A DNA stretch of 64,000 nucleotides from Plazaster borealis (taxonomy: Eukaryota; Echinodermata; Asteroidea; Forcipulatida; Labidiasteridae): positions 22,925,063 through 22,989,062 of the forward strand of contig CM037472.1 in assembly GCA_021014325.1 (NCBI GenBank), read 5' to 3'. Positions 62,833 to 64,000 of this stretch are shown here, piece by piece (within the stretch, counting starts at the first letter, position 1; each line of letters starts with the position of its first letter). The position numbers were made by a program, and so were the translations under genes. A model generated the notes under the pieces. It searched no databases and was not told where the DNA came from. It saw only the letters and a program-made list of their open reading frames with translations.

Positions 62833-63733
62833 TTAGAACAGATAGTCCTCATCCGAAGTGTCGCTCCTGGTGCCGCGTGTATCGGGGCTTGTCGCTGATA
62901 GCATTTGCTTGCAACTGTTGTTGGCCCTGCTCCTTCTTACCTCGGCAGAATTTGGCGAAGTGGTTTCGCTTGTGGCAGAATGAGCATGTCTCTCCGTATG
63001 CTGGGCACTCTCCAGTATGTGGGTATGCTCCCCACAGTTAAAGCAGATCGCGGCTGATTTTGTTCCTGTTTCCGATGTGGAGTATGTTGGGCGCTGTCTC
63101 GATTGCGACTTGACCGCATATACTCTGGATTGCTCGTTGCCTGCCATGTGGCTGAGTTGTGTGGAGGCAGTTGTTGTCGTCGTATGATGGTGATTGTTTT
63201 GTCCAGAGTGAGATCAGCATCTCGCAGGAGGCGTTTTTGGATACCATGGTCTGCAATGCCAAGAATGATCCTGTCGCGAATGAGTGAGGCCTTTAGATCC
63301 CCAAATTCACATGTTTCCGCCAGGTTTTTCAGGGCCGTGACAAAAACGTCGATGGGGTTCACCGTCCTGGGCTACGGTTGGTTGAGAAGAGGCGCTCGTC
63401 GATGGGTTCACCGTCCTGTTGGCTACGGGTTGAAAGAGAAGAGGTATAGGTGGTGTTTTTCTTGCCTTGACAGAGTGTAGCAAACTTTTCAAAGACTGTA
63501 TCAAAATTTTGGCTATCACTCTCTTCATCCCAGGTGAAGGTGTTGTATGTGTCTACTGCACCCTGGCCGATGACTGAAAGCAGGGTGGCAACACGTAAAG
63601 TGTCATCCTTGTCATGTATCCGAGTAGCAATGGCAAAGTTGTTAAAGTTTTGTGCAAATTTCTTCCAGCTCATGGCAAGGTTGCGATCGGCCATGTCGAG
63701 TGGTGGTGGTGCAGGTATGGTGAATTGTGCCAT
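62833..63733 (-). pseudogene. Broken gag of the LTR element
   Basis: The start MAQFTIPAPPPLDMADRNL and WKKFAQNFNNFAIATRI are in one frame to about 63400. The middle (CEFGDLKASLIRDRIILGI) and the zinc-knuckle part (ICFNCGEHTH) fall in other frames. The first break coincides with a 49-base imperfect tandem duplication (63347-63395 and 63396-63444). A second shift lies near 63040. The protein cannot be made intact from this copy. Confidence 0.85.
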
Positions 63734-63778
63734 GTTTGTGTTGCTGTGCTAGCGCTAATCCTGTATCCTCGTCGCCAA

Positions 63779-63991
63779 TGTAATATCTTGAACTTATAAG
63801 ACAGTTGTTGCTCTGATGCTCGCTTGGTTTATTGTGGCTCACACATGCTTGATACAAGGTATAATGCACTTATCAATAGGCTACTGTTTCAAGGGTCATG
63901 GGGTGGTGGTCAGGGTCATGATTGGAATGTTGATGAGGTAAGGTCTAGTGTACAGTGTAGGGATACTAGTGTATGGTGTAAGGATACTACA
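63779..63991 (-). repeat. 5' LTR of the gag-only element
   Basis: 213 bp, directly followed on the - strand by the primer-site-like TGGCGACGAGG and on its other side by the GTAAT target duplication. Confidence 0.93.
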
Positions 63992-64000
63992 GTAATCATC

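Larger units (their letters stand above)
62072..63991 (-). mobile_element. Ty3/gypsy-type LTR retrotransposon reduced to gag, no pol
   Basis: A complete insertion of 1,920 bp with two 213-bp LTRs that appear identical and a perfect 5-bp target duplication GTAAT (62067-62071, 63992-63996). Unit 1 has the single GTAAT (45412-45416). On the - strand the 5' LTR (63779-63991) is followed by TGGCGACGAGGATACAGG, a primer-site-like sequence. GAAGAGGGA, a polypurine tract, precedes the 3' LTR. Between them lie a broken gag and about 550 bases of non-coding repeat, with no protease, reverse transcriptase, RNase H or integrase. Confidence 0.93.
56590..64000 (-). repeat. Segmental duplication unit 3 (runs off the window)
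   Basis: Starts with the CCCGGAAGGG/CTCCTTCAGCTCGGGACAAA flank shared with units 1 and 2, includes TRIM copy 3 and the TA-flanked transposon seen in unit 1, and carries three insertions not found in the others (56840-57893, 60805-61850, 62072-63991). Confidence 0.85.
60190..64000. other. Upstream side of TRIM copy 3: nested transposons
   Basis: Almost wholly accounted for by a TA-flanked element (from 60270) into which a TIR element (60805-61850) and an LTR element (62072-63991) have inserted. No host gene seen. Confidence 0.8.
60270..64000 (+). mobile_element. TA-flanked Tc1/mariner- or pogo-like element, unit 3 (right end beyond window)
   Basis: Begins CCGTAATTTGCTGCGGATAA after GATGTA, at the same site as in unit 1. 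The unit 1 sequence can be followed through here in three pieces: 60270-60804, 61851-62071 and from 63992. The right terminus lies outside the window. Confidence 0.85.

Overview
The window looks like nuclear DNA of a marine deuterostome, most likely an echinoderm and perhaps a sea star. This rests on intron-rich genes with GT-AG introns, AT-rich intergenic DNA packed with short palindromic transposons and tRNA-derived SINEs, a single ASPP1/2-like gene, and a local cluster of RING/B-box/coiled-coil/beta-propeller (TRIM56-like) genes. The species cannot be fixed from the sequence alone.

Layout. (1) 1-22,853: the 3' eight coding exons of an ASPP-family gene (TP53BP2/PPP1R13B type) on the + strand. 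It encodes an alpha-helical region, a large proline/serine-rich exon with a PP1-docking RVRF motif, ankyrin repeats and an SH3 domain. The upstream exons were not found here. (2) 22,854-28,811: an intergenic stretch full of MITE-like repeats. (3) 28,812-40,517: six exons of an ARHGAP11A-like Rho GTPase-activating protein on the + strand, whose 3' part is not found in the window. Its introns carry several DNA transposons and a complete 3.6-kb Ty3/gypsy (Mag/SURL-like) LTR element with a 931-codon gag-pol frame that lacks integrase. (4) 41,300-64,000: a three-unit tandem segmental duplication on the - strand. Each unit carries one TRIM56-like gene with an intron-free coding region (662, 654 and 676 codons), with duplicated flanks that have since been hit by different transposons. 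The last unit also carries a second complete LTR element, reduced to a broken gag, with identical LTRs and a perfect target duplication.

How the genes relate. The ASPP and ARHGAP11A genes are ordinary single-copy regulators (p53/PP1 signalling; RhoA/cytokinesis) and are neighbours only by position. The TRIM array is the evolutionarily active part. The three proteins share nearly unchanged coiled coils, but their propeller domains differ in clustered loop-sized patches with small indels, and the RING of one copy has lysine in place of the usual hydrophobic E2-contact residue. The duplicated units act as natural empty-site controls for one another, so several insertions can be defined to the base with their target-site duplications.

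Limits: exon boundaries are read by eye from splice signals and protein-family similarity. Transposon superfamily labels rest on termini and target duplications, not on database searches.
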